A DNA stretch of 64,000 nucleotides, taken from contig CM033394.1 in the NCBI GenBank assembly GCA_019426215.1, positions 43,584,423 through 43,648,422 on the forward strand, read 5' to 3'. The stretch is from Buddleja alternifolia (taxonomy: Eukaryota; Streptophyta; Magnoliopsida; Lamiales; Scrophulariaceae). Below the pieces are notes generated by a model. It saw nothing but the letters and a program-made list of their open reading frames with translations. It made no database searches and was not told the DNA's origin. The translations under genes and the position numbers were made by a program. How positions within the stretch are numbered: the first letter of the stretch is position 1; each line of letters opens with the position of its first letter. Below are positions 34,501-46,295 of the stretch, piece by piece.

Positions 34501-37500
34501 TCAGGCAAGCACTGCTTCTTGTATCCGATCATCTATTCTATGACTTTCTCCGGCCCGAGCACTTCTGTGCTGTAGGCGCTGGTGTAGTTTTTCTGATATC
34601 TGTGTAAAGAAAGCTGCATCCCACCTGCTTATTAACGAGGGGTCTTCTGCATAACAGATGTATATAGATGTCACTGCACTTTCCACAACTACCATTGCTA
34701 GCCCAACCTGCAAAAATTGAAGATACCCCGTGAGATGGTAATCATAATCATGTATTCTCATGCTGTCTTTGCATTATGCTAGTATTACCTACCTTACAGG
34801 CTGGAGCGGGATATAATCATAACCGCAAGGGTTTGGTACTGGGTTCCACTACATTGGTGATTGTGTGGTAAAAAAATAACGGCAACGGATGGTAGATATC
34901 AATCGTGAAAGAATCACAATCATCCGTGTTCAGTAGACTAGTCTAATAATTTTCTTTTTTGGGGGGGTGGGGGGGGGGGGGGGTGTTTATGAAGAGGGGT
35001 ACACATCAACTTCTTCCAAGATAAGGGGGTTGTGATTCTTAAAACTTGGATTTAAGGTTCTTGGAAAATCCCAACCATCCATTTATAGTGGTGGATCTAC
35101 ACGTAAGCCCCACCAAATGAAGGAAAAATTAAAGAAATATTATATTTAAAAAAAAAAATTCGAAAAATACCACAAATTTGACCGGGTAGTAGAAAATACC
35201 ACATTGCGCCTTCGAAGAAGGCGCAATCTGACATTTTCTGCAGCTAAAGCTACAAAGCTGCCATCACTTTTTCCAAAGTGGCTGATAGCGCCTTGGTCAA
35301 AGGCGCTATCTGACCACTTTGGAAAAAGTGGGTGATAGCGCCTTTGACCAAGGCGCTATCTGACATGTGTCAGATAGCGCCTTGGTCAAAGGCGTTTCCA
35401 AAGTGGCTGATAGCGCCTTGGTCAAAGGCGCTATCTGACCACTTTGGAAAAAGTGGGTGATAGCGCCTTTGACCAAGGCGCTATCAGTTGGGTATATATA
35501 CCTCCCTCCCCTGCCTTAGCCCAAAGTCGCTACTGATATACAAAACGCAGGCTACTGATATACAAAACACAAGCTTTTCAAGTAAATTCTGTGATCGTTT
35601 TTTGTTCTTCAAAATATTTAAAAGGTAAATTTTAATTATATACAGTTTAGTTTATATAATGCAATTATCATATTAGTCTAATTTTAGTTAGTAAACATTT
35701 TAATTTAGTGTTTTTTTATATAATTTAGCCGAATTTCAATAATGTGTTTTTCTTATAGTTTAATTTTGAAGTATGATATAGGTTCATGTATTTTTTGTGT
35801 AGTTTTAGAATTTTTGTTTAATTTGCAAAATTTTGTGTAGTTTACTATGAAATATGAAGTTTCGAATTTATTATAATTTTATGTTATAATTTTTAATCAT
35901 TAGAAACTTCAGCGGCTAATATTTTAATGAAGTCATCGTAATCTAATTATGTGTTATTACATATTTTTCAATCCAGGATGGCGAGTACCAGTGGTAGTGG
36001 CACCAAGGCTAGGATATATGGCCCTTTAGTTAATACTGTGCTGACCGAGCAGGCCAATCATAGGAGTGAATTAGTTTTCAGCAGAGATGATCAAGAGTGA
36101 AGAACAAAAAACGATCACAGAATTTACTTGAAAAGCTTGTGTTTTGTATATCAGTAGCCTGGGTTTTGTATATCACTAGCGACTTTGGGCTAAGGCAGGG
36201 GAGGGAGGTATATATACCCAACTGATAGCGCCTTGGTCAAAGGCGCTATCACGTGGGGAGGCTGATAGCACCTTTGACCAAGGCGCTATCTGACACATGT
36301 CAGATAGCGCCTAGGCGCTATCACCCACTTTTTCCAAAGTGGTCAGATAGCGCCTTTGACCAAGGCGCTATCAGCCATTTTGGAAAAAGTGGTGGCAGCT
36401 TTGCAGCTTTAGTTGCAGAAAATGTCAGATTGCGCCTTCGAAGAAGGCGCAATGTGGTATTTTCTACTACCCGGTCAAATTTGTGGTATTTTTCGAATTT
36501 TTTTTTTTAAATATAATATTTCTTTAATTTTTTCCCAAATGGATGATTGTGTTATCAAAAATAATTGTGCTTCGGGGTAGGATGAGGCTAGTATTATCTA
36601 CCTCTATAGGTAGGGAGAGGGATACCAGATCATGGACAATCACAACCATTAGTATTTGGTAAAACCCGCGAGTTCAACCATATGGATGGTTTTGTGGTTA
36701 AGAATAATGACGGCGGAGGGTAAACATCATTGAACAATCACAGCCATCTGTGTTTAGTAGACCAATGAATCCAATTGGTAAGGTGGGGGAGGGGGCACAT
36801 CAACTTCTTCCAAGTCTAAGAATAATGGTGGCGGAAGGTAAACATCAGATCATAGAACAATCACAACCATCCGTGTTCAACGAAAGAGTTGGTCCAATAA
36901 CGGGTTCAGGGGGTAAATATTTATTTCTTCCAGGAAATGGGGTGTGATTTTAAGAGAGTCAGATTTTTAGGTTCTTGGCCAATCCCAACGATCCATTAAT
37001 AGTGGAACTCCACGTGAGCCCAACTGCATGGATGGTTGTGTTGTCTAAGAACAATTGGCGATTTTTATTTATTTATTATTATTTACTTTTCTGGGAGGGG
37101 AGGGATTGTTAAATGTCGGCTTCTTACCAAGATCATTCCCATTAACATGGCAGTAGAACCGACCATCAGTACTCTGTCTGGATGGTTGATCCTAGTCCAA
37201 ATCGCTGCACATGTTCCGGATATAAGCCCACCCAAGAGGGTTCCCATGAATAGAACAGCGCCTGAACAGTCATATGCTATAAGCGCTTCGACACCCGTTG
37301 ATTGGAACAACTCCCAGGCATCTTTTGCTGAATGATTAAAGTTTTTCCCATAAACAGCAATCTGGATGAAACAAGACACATGTATGTTACATATTTCTTT
37401 GGTCCTGATCAACCGTCACGAAAAAAAAACAAATTAGTAGATCAACCAGTTGATTCAGTGAATGTGTATCATCTGTTCACACTTTTGCATCTATATAGAG

Positions 37501-40500
37501 GATTGAAACGTCAAATAAATCATAAATCCCTATTACAGTCTTATTTTGCTTCTACATTTTCCCGTGTTAAGGTGTTTTTACATTATACAAAAGTTTAGGG
37601 AATGATACTTCCCTCTATAAAAGTGGGCAAAATCTTGCCTCTATAAAAGTCGTGATATCTATAATGAAAGGACAACAAAGACGAAAATTGCCAGCATATA
37701 GGTAGAACAAATACCTGGACATAAGCATACTTGTTGAACCAGCGGACTAAAAACTCTACTAGATGAAACAAAAAATCAACACAGCAGAGCAAACACTCAT
37801 TATTGCCAATCTTTGACCTCAATCCCCTAATCTGTAAAGTCCATCACATTAGTTTTAGTGTTAACCATAGCACTCAAACCGAATATGTATTATTTGCAGA
37901 ATATATTATGGAAATAAAGGATTATTACATGCATACCCCCTCATTTATTGGGTAATTACCAAGAACACCTTAAAGTTTCGCAAATTACCAAGACACCCCG
38001 TGTCAGATGCTGACAAATAGAAAAACATTGGATGAAATTGTAATTTCCATTTACTGACAGGGATCAAATTGTCAACTGCTATTAAATGGGTGAAATCATA
38101 ATCTGAAGGGATCGAATTGTGATATGTTTTTACTGACAAGTGAAGTTATGGTAATTTCTCAAATGTCGGGTTGTTTTCCGTAGTCTCGGGTCTATGTAAT
38201 TTACCCCCCAAAAAAGACTAAAGAAAAGGTTAAATCTTGGCAGCTCACCTCCCACCGTAGCGTTCGTATAGCAGCTGTAAAGAGTGATCCATAGCAAATG
38301 CTGCCAAAAGAAGTAGTGACGGCATACCGCAACGAACTCAACACTGGTTTAGGAGGCATAGCTGTTGCTTCTCGACCACCATGAATAAGGACAAGAAAAA
38401 CCATACCCGAAACTATGACATGGACAATGTTACATAAAACTGCACCAGTCCAAAACAAACTCACAGACAATACCTGCATGCGCATTTATTTTATGTTCTG
38501 ATATGAATAGTGTTATAGTAACTATATCACAACGTTGCCTAGACAAGATAATATGAAGAGCAAAAACTTGCCAGCTCACCCCAAGAAGCCACCAGCGCCC
38601 GTCAGCACTAATGCCTAAAGCCACAATCCCAGCCGCACCGAAAGACCACAGGGCTAGCCATAAAAGCATTACGGCCATAAAGCTGAAAGCTACTCTTGTG
38701 ACCTCGGGTAGGTTCCATACCATAGTTACTGCCCTTTGCAGCACCAGCATGGTAAATGGAAGTCTATGGAAAGACAATTGTCAGACAAATCTGGAACCAG
38801 AGTTAAAAGATATGATCACTCTCTCTCTCTCTCACTCTCTCTGAGATAACCTTTTTCACCAAAAAATAATATCTATATATATATATATATATATAATATA
38901 TTATGTTTTTCATAAAGCATCTAATATGTAGATCCACAGAGCAATGTATATATTTTGATGGAAATAAACGTGTGCATGAAAGTGTACAGGATTAAAATAA
39001 ACTGTCCAAATGCATACTCGTATTTCCAAGAAAAAAAAATGAGAATATTTGGGGAATATGGTAACAGCAGATAACTCTTTCAATGAAATCTCCTATCTCT
39101 CATATACATGACTAGATAACTCTTCACCTTAAAATCTTAAAAAAAAATAAAAAGTAAACTATTTTCTTTACAATATATCAAACTAATCACGATACATGAA
39201 AATTGCTTCAAAGCATTCTGAATTTGAAATATGGCTGTTAGACAAGTATGAGTGATTTGAACAGTTTAACAATATCAGGAATAACATGTTAAAGAAATTA
39301 AACATTAGATGCCGTCCAAGTGCTTAAGTGGCTATAACCTTTCTCGCCAATGAAGTCAAAGAAAATTCTATTTCCAGTGAAATGACAATCAAATTGTAAA
39401 AAGCAGGTTTACGGAGAAAACAACAGAATCTATTTGCAAGTTCCTGAACTTCACACAATCACGTTCTTTACAACAAAAGATTTTCATTGAATCAGAAGTC
39501 AACTAAAAGATGATGTTACTCATTTTGCAGAAAGTTCTGTATCATGGTTAGTCCAGATCAGCCATTTATTGCACTCATTAAACGTGAGCCGGAATTAAAC
39601 TTAATTATATAAACCATATGATAACAATCTTTACCTGTCAATGACAGATATCACATATAAGAACTGCAATCCAGCACCAATAGCAAATGCGACACCCCAG
39701 AAAAATTGCTCGAGCCAAAAGCACAGCACACTGATGACAGCAAGATATGTAGTCAAAAGGTGCACTGAGAACTTCATAAGTTGACTTGCACGTGAACCGA
39801 GCAACAACAACCAAGTCCACCCCAAAATTGCCCCAACTCCACCAGCAACAGCATACAATGGCCAGTAATCTTCAGTTAAACCATCCTTATTCACAAGAAA
39901 CCCCATTGTAAGCCTATAAATGTTTAGCCTGTCCGGTTGTTTAAACCTATTTAGCCCAAAAACCCCGAGAACGAACCCTACCACAATCAAATGCACCATA
40001 AATAACACCAACCAAAATACATCCCTCCAGTGACGAGCCACCGCTGGAGAGATACCCTGAGAAAACGAACGACTCCCCTCAATGTTCTGGATCCACATAG
40101 AAGAAGAAAAAAAAAAAAACCTTCATTTACATATTTATTCAAATTCATGTCTCCGCAAAGTTATGATTATGCACATAAAAAATTCGAAATATGACGGCTG
40201 CACTTCATAGGTTTTTCTGGATGTTTAAATCATAAGTCAATAATTCAAGTTCATCCTGGTTTAACAAAATTGACTAGGGTCCCCAGAAGGTCTAAATTTA
40301 TTCTTCCCATAATTGACATCCTAAACATAAAATTCCAAACCATTAGCTTCATAAATGTTTCTTCTGACCACCCCCCCCCCCCCCTTTTTCCGTGTTGCAG
40401 GCAAGCAATATGCATCTAGGAGTAAGCAGAACTTCAAGAAGCAATTTGAAACTATTCAGAAACTAAAATGCATAGAATTTTGTGATCATGATAATCTTCG

Positions 40501-41302
40501 ATTAAGAAAGACTTTTCCAAGAGTTCTACAGTTAACTTCCATCTTCACTAGTTTATAAACAGAAACAAGGTGATGATCAAAGTAATGGCAGTTTAACACA
40601 ACACATGTAAAAATTAAGGGAAATAATTTTTTTCCAGTAAAAGTATAAAGTAATATCTTAAAAAGAGAAATCCTTGCAGTTATTTCACTAAACAAATCCA
40701 TTAGAGACTCTAACCAATGAAATTCAGGGAAATTACAATTCAGTAAATTCTAACAAATCAACTCGGCAGATCGCAACACACTAGTTTTTAATAGCAATTC
40801 TGATTTCTGAGCCACAAATCCAAGCAAACAAAGGGCACGAGGATGATCGACGAATTCAACAACAAAATTCAGTAAGTTCTAACAAATCAACTAGGCAGAT
40901 TGCAACAAATTCATGATTTCTTTTTCAACTTCCTACATTCAAATTTCCCTATTCACATCTGCATAAAATCAAACCGTCCAAAAACCACAAAACCGACACA
41001 ACAAAAAGACACATACACTAAAATCCCCAAAGATTAACTAACACACGAGCACGTGGATGATCAACGAGTTCAACATCAAAATTCACCGAAAGGAAGTCAA
41101 AACTTATAACCGCAAAGTAACACAAAATTACGAACGAGCACGTGGATGATCGACGAGTTCAACATTGAACTTCACCGAAAGGAAGTCAAAACTTATAACC
41201 GCACACAGTAACACAAAAACATGAAATCTGTACCGGCTGCGGCGGTCCGACGGCGGAGTCATAGGAGGACGACGACGACGGCGGAGACTGAGAATCGCTC
41301 AT
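34501..41302 (-). CDS. choline transporter-like (SLC44/CTL, PNS1-like) membrane protein
   Basis: A polytopic membrane protein of the CTL family, whose members are linked to choline or lipid-precursor transport; the substrate of this plant branch is less certain. Exons in gene order: 41234-41302, 39635-40086, 38580-38763, 38249-38473, 37715-37831, 37128-37361, 34501-34707. They sum to 1488 nt (495 residues plus stop), with GT-AG introns and consistent phases. The N terminus is short and Ser/Pro-rich (MSDSQSPPSSSSS). The first membrane segment is about residues 46-68 and the second about 98-119, with several more in exons 2-7. The last exon carries VESAVTSIYICYAEDP and ends in a basic tail (RLQHRSARAGESHR), both typical of plant PNS1-like proteins. 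No broken residues are seen. Intron 6 (34708-37127) carries a transposon and tandem repeats, and intron 4 a MITE. Start chosen: the only ATG giving an open exon that splices in phase. Confidence 0.92.
34790..37080 (+). repeat. degenerate tandem repeats in CTL intron 6
   Basis: Diverged units sit on both sides of the 35122-36534 element. They share AATCACAACCATCCGTGTT, CACATCAACTTCTTCCAAG, GTTCTTGG-AATCCCAAC and CCACGTGAGCCCAA-like parts. Three or more units can be traced at about 34830-35110, 36600-36760, 36720-36840 and 36840-37040. A long G run occurs at 34962-34983. It is non-coding. Confidence 0.6.
35122..36534. mobile_element. MULE-like element with long, palindrome-rich terminal repeats
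   Basis: Terminal inverted repeats of about 440-500 bp start GGAAAAATTAAAG (left) and GAAAAAATTAAAG (right, reverse strand). CCAAATGAA (35113-35121) and CCAAATGGA (36535-36543) form a 9-bp target duplication with one mismatch, as in Mutator-like elements. Each arm contains repeated small palindromes of the form GATAGCGCC, a short TTGGTCAAA-type centre, and GGCGCTATC; about nine occur in the element. Both arms also carry GGTATATATACC. The interior has a 40-codon frame at 35980-36100 (MASTSGSGTKARIYGPLVN start). It recalls the N terminus of plant mobile domain proteins and is cut off by the right arm. It is probably a deletion derivative of a larger element. Confidence 0.8.
37921..38208. mobile_element. 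inverted-repeat MITE in CTL intron 4
   Basis: The left end (TTACATGCATACCCCCTCATT, then GGGTAATTACCAAGA) pairs imperfectly with the right end (GGTAATTTCTCAAATG to TCTATGTAATTTACCCCCC). The left end resembles the element at 47163-47416. It is non-coding. Confidence 0.5.
41046..41222 (+). repeat. 89-bp tandem duplication in CTL intron 1
   Basis: Two copies start CGAGCACGTGGATGATC (41046 and 41135) and share TTCACCGAAAGGAAGTCAAA. A weaker third relative begins near 40834. It lies just inside the donor site of intron 1, where intronic enhancers sometimes sit; no function is shown. Confidence 0.75.
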
Positions 41303-41670
41303 TAGGTGAGAGGGCTACAAGAAAGTTGGAAAAAACTTGCATAAATGCTGCAATCGAAATTTTGTTTTGTAGTGACAAAAAATTGACTTTGTAATTATAT
41401 AATTAGCAGTAATCAGTACAAAATTACTCTGGAAAATGGGGGAAAAAAAGAAGGGTAATTTTTAATTTTGGGGACGGAAACTGAAAATAGGTAACGGCTA
41501 TCATTTCATTTTTGAAAAAGGAAAAGGGAAAGAAAAGAGGCGTGAGTTTGCCAGGTAGGTGCCACCCTTAATTGTGAGGATTTTAATTATTGTTGTTGTA
41601 AAGGGAGCAACCCCCCCACGCGCTCTTGTAATTGAATGATTGTGTCCTTACACCTCCACCGTTTGGAAAA

Positions 41671-41829
41671 TTCTTGTATATACCGGGTGAGACTTAATTA
41701 TATGCACCAAGATACGAAAAAAAAAGTGTTTAACGTGTTTTTATATTCAATACGGGAAGTTTTTTCATTGTTTTTGTTGTATCTTGGTGTACATAACTGG
41801 GTCCCACACCGGGTGCATACAACCCTTTT
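41671..41829. mobile_element. MITE with TTCTTGTATATACC ends
   Basis: The left arm (ATGCACCAAGATACGA at 41701-41716) pairs with the reverse strand of the right arm (TGTACACCAAGATACAA), and the outer ACCGGGTG and TTGTATGCACCCGGTG parts also pair. It lies about 370 bp upstream of the CTL start codon. Confidence 0.6.
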
Positions 41830-41850
41830 ATGTTTGTTTTCCTCGGGATA

Positions 41851-42036
41851 GTCGCGGTGCGGTTTCCATTTTTTTCCCCACCTATTTTCAAAATCGAATT
41901 GCCAAATGTGGTTTTGTCAAATAAAAATTTTAAATTACGGTAGTCGTGGTGCGGTTCTGATTTTTCTTTCCCCCCCACCTATTTTCAAAATCGAATTGCC
42001 AAATGTGGTTTTGTCAAATAAAAAATTCAAATTACG
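41851..42036 (+). repeat. 92-bp tandem duplication
   Basis: Two copies of GTCGCGGTGCGGTT through CAAATTACGG, with near-identical TTTTCAAAATCGAATTGCC segments. Related GGTGCGGTT sequence appears at 42615-42740 and 44640-44700. Confidence 0.8.
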
Positions 42037-42462
42037 GTTTTGAGATTCAGAATTGTTTGTGTGGTTTGGTGTTGTTAAACGATTTTTACGTTGATTTACA
42101 CTAGCTTAAAGATTAGAATTATATCTTGAAGTGTTAATAAACTAAATCAATCCCTTTTTTCATTGAACTTTTCAATGATTTTTTTTTTTGGATTAAAGTT
42201 GTGACTTTAAATTACTAATATGATCAAAATTAGCATATAGAAATTAACGCAGACTTTATGTTACCATTAAAATCAACAAGTAAGAGAGATACGAGAAAAA
42301 CTTTCTTATAGACAATTGATGGTAAATACGAGATATACAAACGAGTTCTTATAACATTCGGACCACATTATAAGTAATTTAACATACTTGAATTCTTTTC
42401 AAAGCTCTAAACAATGAACTAAATGGATCAAATCATCTTCACAAAGATTATGACGTACAAAT

Positions 42463-44475
42463 TTATTTTTATAACTCATGTGTAACGTGTATGACTATTA
42501 ATAACTAGATTGGTTCCAAACATAAACAATCAAGTATTATGAGGAATAGAAAATATAATACTTAAATTCTAATATTTGCTATATATGTATACATACATAT
42601 ATTTATATATTCATGTAGGCGGGGTGGTGCGGTTTTTTTATAATAAAGTTAAAATCAAACCAACCCTACGGTGCGATTTCATTTAATTTTCAAACCGGCG
42701 ATTTTGTATAAAAATTCGACAAAGTCAGTGCGGTACGGTGCAATCGATTTGGGTTGTTCTTAAATCTTTTGATCAACCCTTATTTTTCATCTTATTCTTC
42801 TTCTTCTATATATTTTTTTTTTGTTCTTTTTTCTTTCCTTTTATAGTAAAGTATTGATAATTCGGAAGGGGTGTTGTCTAATTTAAGTTGTTGTCTATAT
42901 CATTATAGGAAATGGGAGAGGTCTATAGTAATTACCTTGGACTGTTAAATTTTGGTGAAATCATTTCTAATCTAAAAATGTGATTAAGTGTCTCAATTAT
43001 CATTTTTATATATTTTTACATTCTTTTTCTTATTTATTTTTTCTCTTGCATTCCCTCTCTTGGTGCATTTATCTAACATTCTCTCTCATCTCACATGTTC
43101 TCTTCTTTTTCTTCATTTCTCTATCCTTATATATTTCCTTTCATATTTTATTCAGGCTTATTTAAAAAAATAAATATTAGACTTATTTTATTTTATATTA
43201 ATTAATTTTACTTAGGAATTTTTCTTTTTCTACACGCATAGAGTGTGCGACTGTAACTAAGTTATATAAAGATGATTTGTGTTAGAATAAAGTAGGTAGC
43301 ATAGATTACTCATTCTTGTCAAAAAAATGTTCTGTTAATTGTTTTATTATAAAATAGTGTGTAACTCGTGTTATGTACAAAATTAGTTTATGAATAAGCA
43401 TAAATAAAGAAGATATTTCACACACCTTTTATAAGAATATATTTAAGGTTAATTAGTTTCGTTCAATTTATTTATTTGATGACAAAGAAAGAAAGAAAAA
43501 CATGATGGGAATAATTATTCCACCCCTTTCTTTATTATCGATTACATCGAATCATTTGATTTATAATAATTATGTTTAGCAAATTAAATATAGCATATTG
43601 ATATGATGTGGAAATTAGCAAATTAAAACAAAATAGTTAGCATAGATTACTCCATCCGTGTCAAAGAAGAAAGTCTTGTGGTTAAGAATTAACCAAAGTC
43701 TACTTTATGTTATTCTTTTTCAGAAGCATTATTTTCATAAATTAAAAGAGAACAAACAAAATCACCTTTTAGAATATGTAATAATTTTAGTTTAATTTTT
43801 AATTGTTGTCTAATATTGATATATACAACTTTTTTTCCTTAAATACGATTATTGTTTTATAAGAAAAATTAACAAATACAATCTTTCTCAATTACTGTGA
43901 AGGGCAATAGTAAGCCACTACAATAAAGATTTACTTCTACAATAAGGGATAAATAGTTTTGATAAAAGTAAAATAGAACATTTGACATCCTTTTTAAAAG
44001 GGATGTAATATGTTTTTCTTACGGACGCGTGATATGTAAAAAGAGCAAAAAAAATAACTATACTAATGATTTCAAGTTATTTAAAATGGTGATTTGTACT
44101 GCACTTAGTACAGTTTACAATTCCTTTTCCTCAGGGAAAAAATAAATTCAAACGATATATCAGCTTAATTTGTGAGTTAGAAAATCAACTCGTACCTTGT
44201 CTTTTATTTAATTTTTTAATCTTTTATCTTTATCAAGTCTATAATTTGTTTAGATTTATTAAAGAAAAAAAAGAAACGCACCCTTAAAATCGCTATCGAA
44301 TGTCCATCCAATAAGGGAATTTTTTTATTTTTTTTTGTAAATTGTCCAATAAAATTGTATAAAGATGTAGGAAAAGAATAAAGTTTTGTTCAAAAAAAAA
44401 AAAGAATATAAAAGGGGATAGTTTCGATTGTCCATGCAATTTTCAGCTAATTGCCAGTCATAACTCATATGAGCT
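42463..44475 (+). repeat. 2-kb segmental duplication, first copy
   Basis: The order of landmarks (TAACTAGATTGG, GGTGCGG-type stretch, TCTCAATTATCATTTTTATA, ATAAAGATGATTTGTGTT, GATTACATCGAATCATTTG, TACTGTGAAGGGCAATAGTAA, CTATCGAATGTCCATCCAAT, GTCCATGCAATTTTCAGC) recurs in the same order at 44523-48025. It is non-coding. Confidence 0.8.
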
Positions 44476-44595
44476 CAACCCTTCTTTTAGAGAAAAGTGG
44501 GGGCGTACCGGAGAAAATGCCACAGAATTTCATTTTTATTACTCATGTGTAATGTGCATGACTATTGATAACTAGATTAATTTCAAACATATTTG

Positions 44596-44626
<31 letters not shown>

Positions 44627-45750
44627 ATATGTATATATGTAGGTGGGGTGGTGGATTTTTTTTATAAGTAAAATTAAGATCAAACCAACACTGCGGTGCA
44701 ATTTTTATTTAGGTGATTTCAAATGTATATATAAATAAACATTATATATTCGGTGATTTTATATAAAAATTCAAACTTTCTAACTGTATAATATACAAAA
44801 ACGTGATGTATAATGGTTTGTATTGTAGTATATAATGGTTTGTATTGTAGTATAAAATGAAACAAGGTCAATGATGTGTGATCGATTTGAGCAGTTTTTA
44901 AATTTGTTTTGATCAATTCTTATTTTCCCTCTTCTTCTTTTTTTTCTTTTCTACCATAGCTTTTTCTTTTCTTTTTCTTTCCTTTCAGTCATGATTTTGC
45001 TCCACAGCAATTTAAGAAAATCCACAATTTTGCAGTGGATATCTTTTATAGTAGAGTCTTGAATGCCCCTATCATTATTAAATTAAAGATATTTAGAAAA
45101 GGTATAAATGGTTAAGATTGGGTCTTATATTGTCGAATTTAAGTTGTTATCAAACCAACACTGCGGTGCATTTTTACTATTATAGAAAATTCAACAAAGG
45201 GAGGGATTTAGATCAATTCTTATTTTCCCTCTTCTTCTTTTTTTTGTTCTTTTTTTTTTCTTTTCTTTTATAGTAGAGTCTTCGGAGGGGTTTATAGTAA
45301 CTATCAAATTTTGGTGAAACCATTTCTATTCTAAAAATGTGACTAAGTGTCCCAATTATCATTTTTATATATTTTTACATTCTCTTTCTTGTTTTTTTTC
45401 CCTCTCGGCATTCCCTCTCTTGATGTATTTATCTCACATTTTCTCTCATCCCATATGTTCTCTTCTTTTCCTTCATTTCTCTATCTTTATATATTTCCTT
45501 TCATAATTTATTCATGCTTATTTATAAAATTAAATATCAAATTTATTTTATTTTACATGAATTGATTTTATTCAGGATTTTTAATTTTTTTTCTACACGT
45601 ATAGAGTGTGTGAGCGTAACTAGTTTATATAAAGATGATTTGTGTTTGGATAAAATAGTTAGCATAGATCACTCCATCCATGTCAAAAGAATGTCATGTT
45701 AATTGTTTATTTATAAACCAGCGTGTAACTCGTGCTATGCACAGAATTAG

Positions 45751-45920
45751 TTTTTTTTTTTTTTTACCCAAGGTATCTCCAGGCTTCATTTGAGGCCCAA
45801 GACTAATCCCTCGGGGACCAGAGCATTAAAGGTTAGTCTCATCCCAACAAGTGCACTTCCCGAGATTCAAACTTATGTTCTCCTCCTTACGGGGGTGGGA
45901 GCTGCTTACCACTCCATCAA
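45751..45920 (-). mobile_element. tRNA-derived SINE
   Basis: On the minus strand it begins TTGATGGAGTGGTAAGCAGC, with a box A-like TGGAGTGGTAAG. Box B-like GTTTGAATCTC follows about 50 bp later, and it ends in a 15-base A tail. The first copy of the segmental duplication lacks it. I could not pin down the flanking target duplication. Confidence 0.75.
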
Positions 45921-46096
45921 TACTAAGCATAAATGAAGAATATGTTTCACACATTTTATAAGAATATATTTAAGTTTAATTAGTTTCGTTCAGTTTATTT
46001 ATTTGATGACAAAGAAAGAACGAAAAACATTCTTTGATGAGAACAATTATTCCAACCCTTTCCTTATTCTGGATTACATCGAATCATTTGATTTAT

Positions 46097-46295
46097 TTTT
46101 AAATTCAAGAGGGAGGGGGATACCTTACATATCTAGTCCGATAAACCCGGGTTGATAGTTATAATCTTGAGCCATAAAAACTCTATCTAGCTCCATAAAG
46201 GAGGGAAGAGCCACAACGTGTGACAGTCTGGATTCGAACACAGGCTCTCTCACATAAAGTGGGAGGTGGAAACCACTAGACCAACAGGTCTTGGT
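46097..46295 (-). mobile_element. tRNA-derived SINE with 18-bp target duplication
   Basis: The minus strand has box A-like TGGTCTAGTGGTTTCC and box B-like GTGTTCGAATCC, and ends TTGAATTTAAAAA. TCGAATCATTTGATTTAT (46079-46096) and TCGAATCGTTTGATTTAT (46296-46313) flank it. The first copy of the duplication has this site only once and empty, near 43546-43563. Confidence 0.85.

Noticed and set aside
35284..36380. CRISPR-like array of repeated palindromes
   Set aside because: The repeats are inside two inverted arms, differ in spacing and orientation, and sit in an intron of a plant gene; the target duplication marks a transposon.
42980..43173. Phe/Leu/Ser-rich frames resembling membrane proteins
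   Set aside because: They come from pyrimidine-rich low-complexity DNA that is part of a non-coding segmental duplication.
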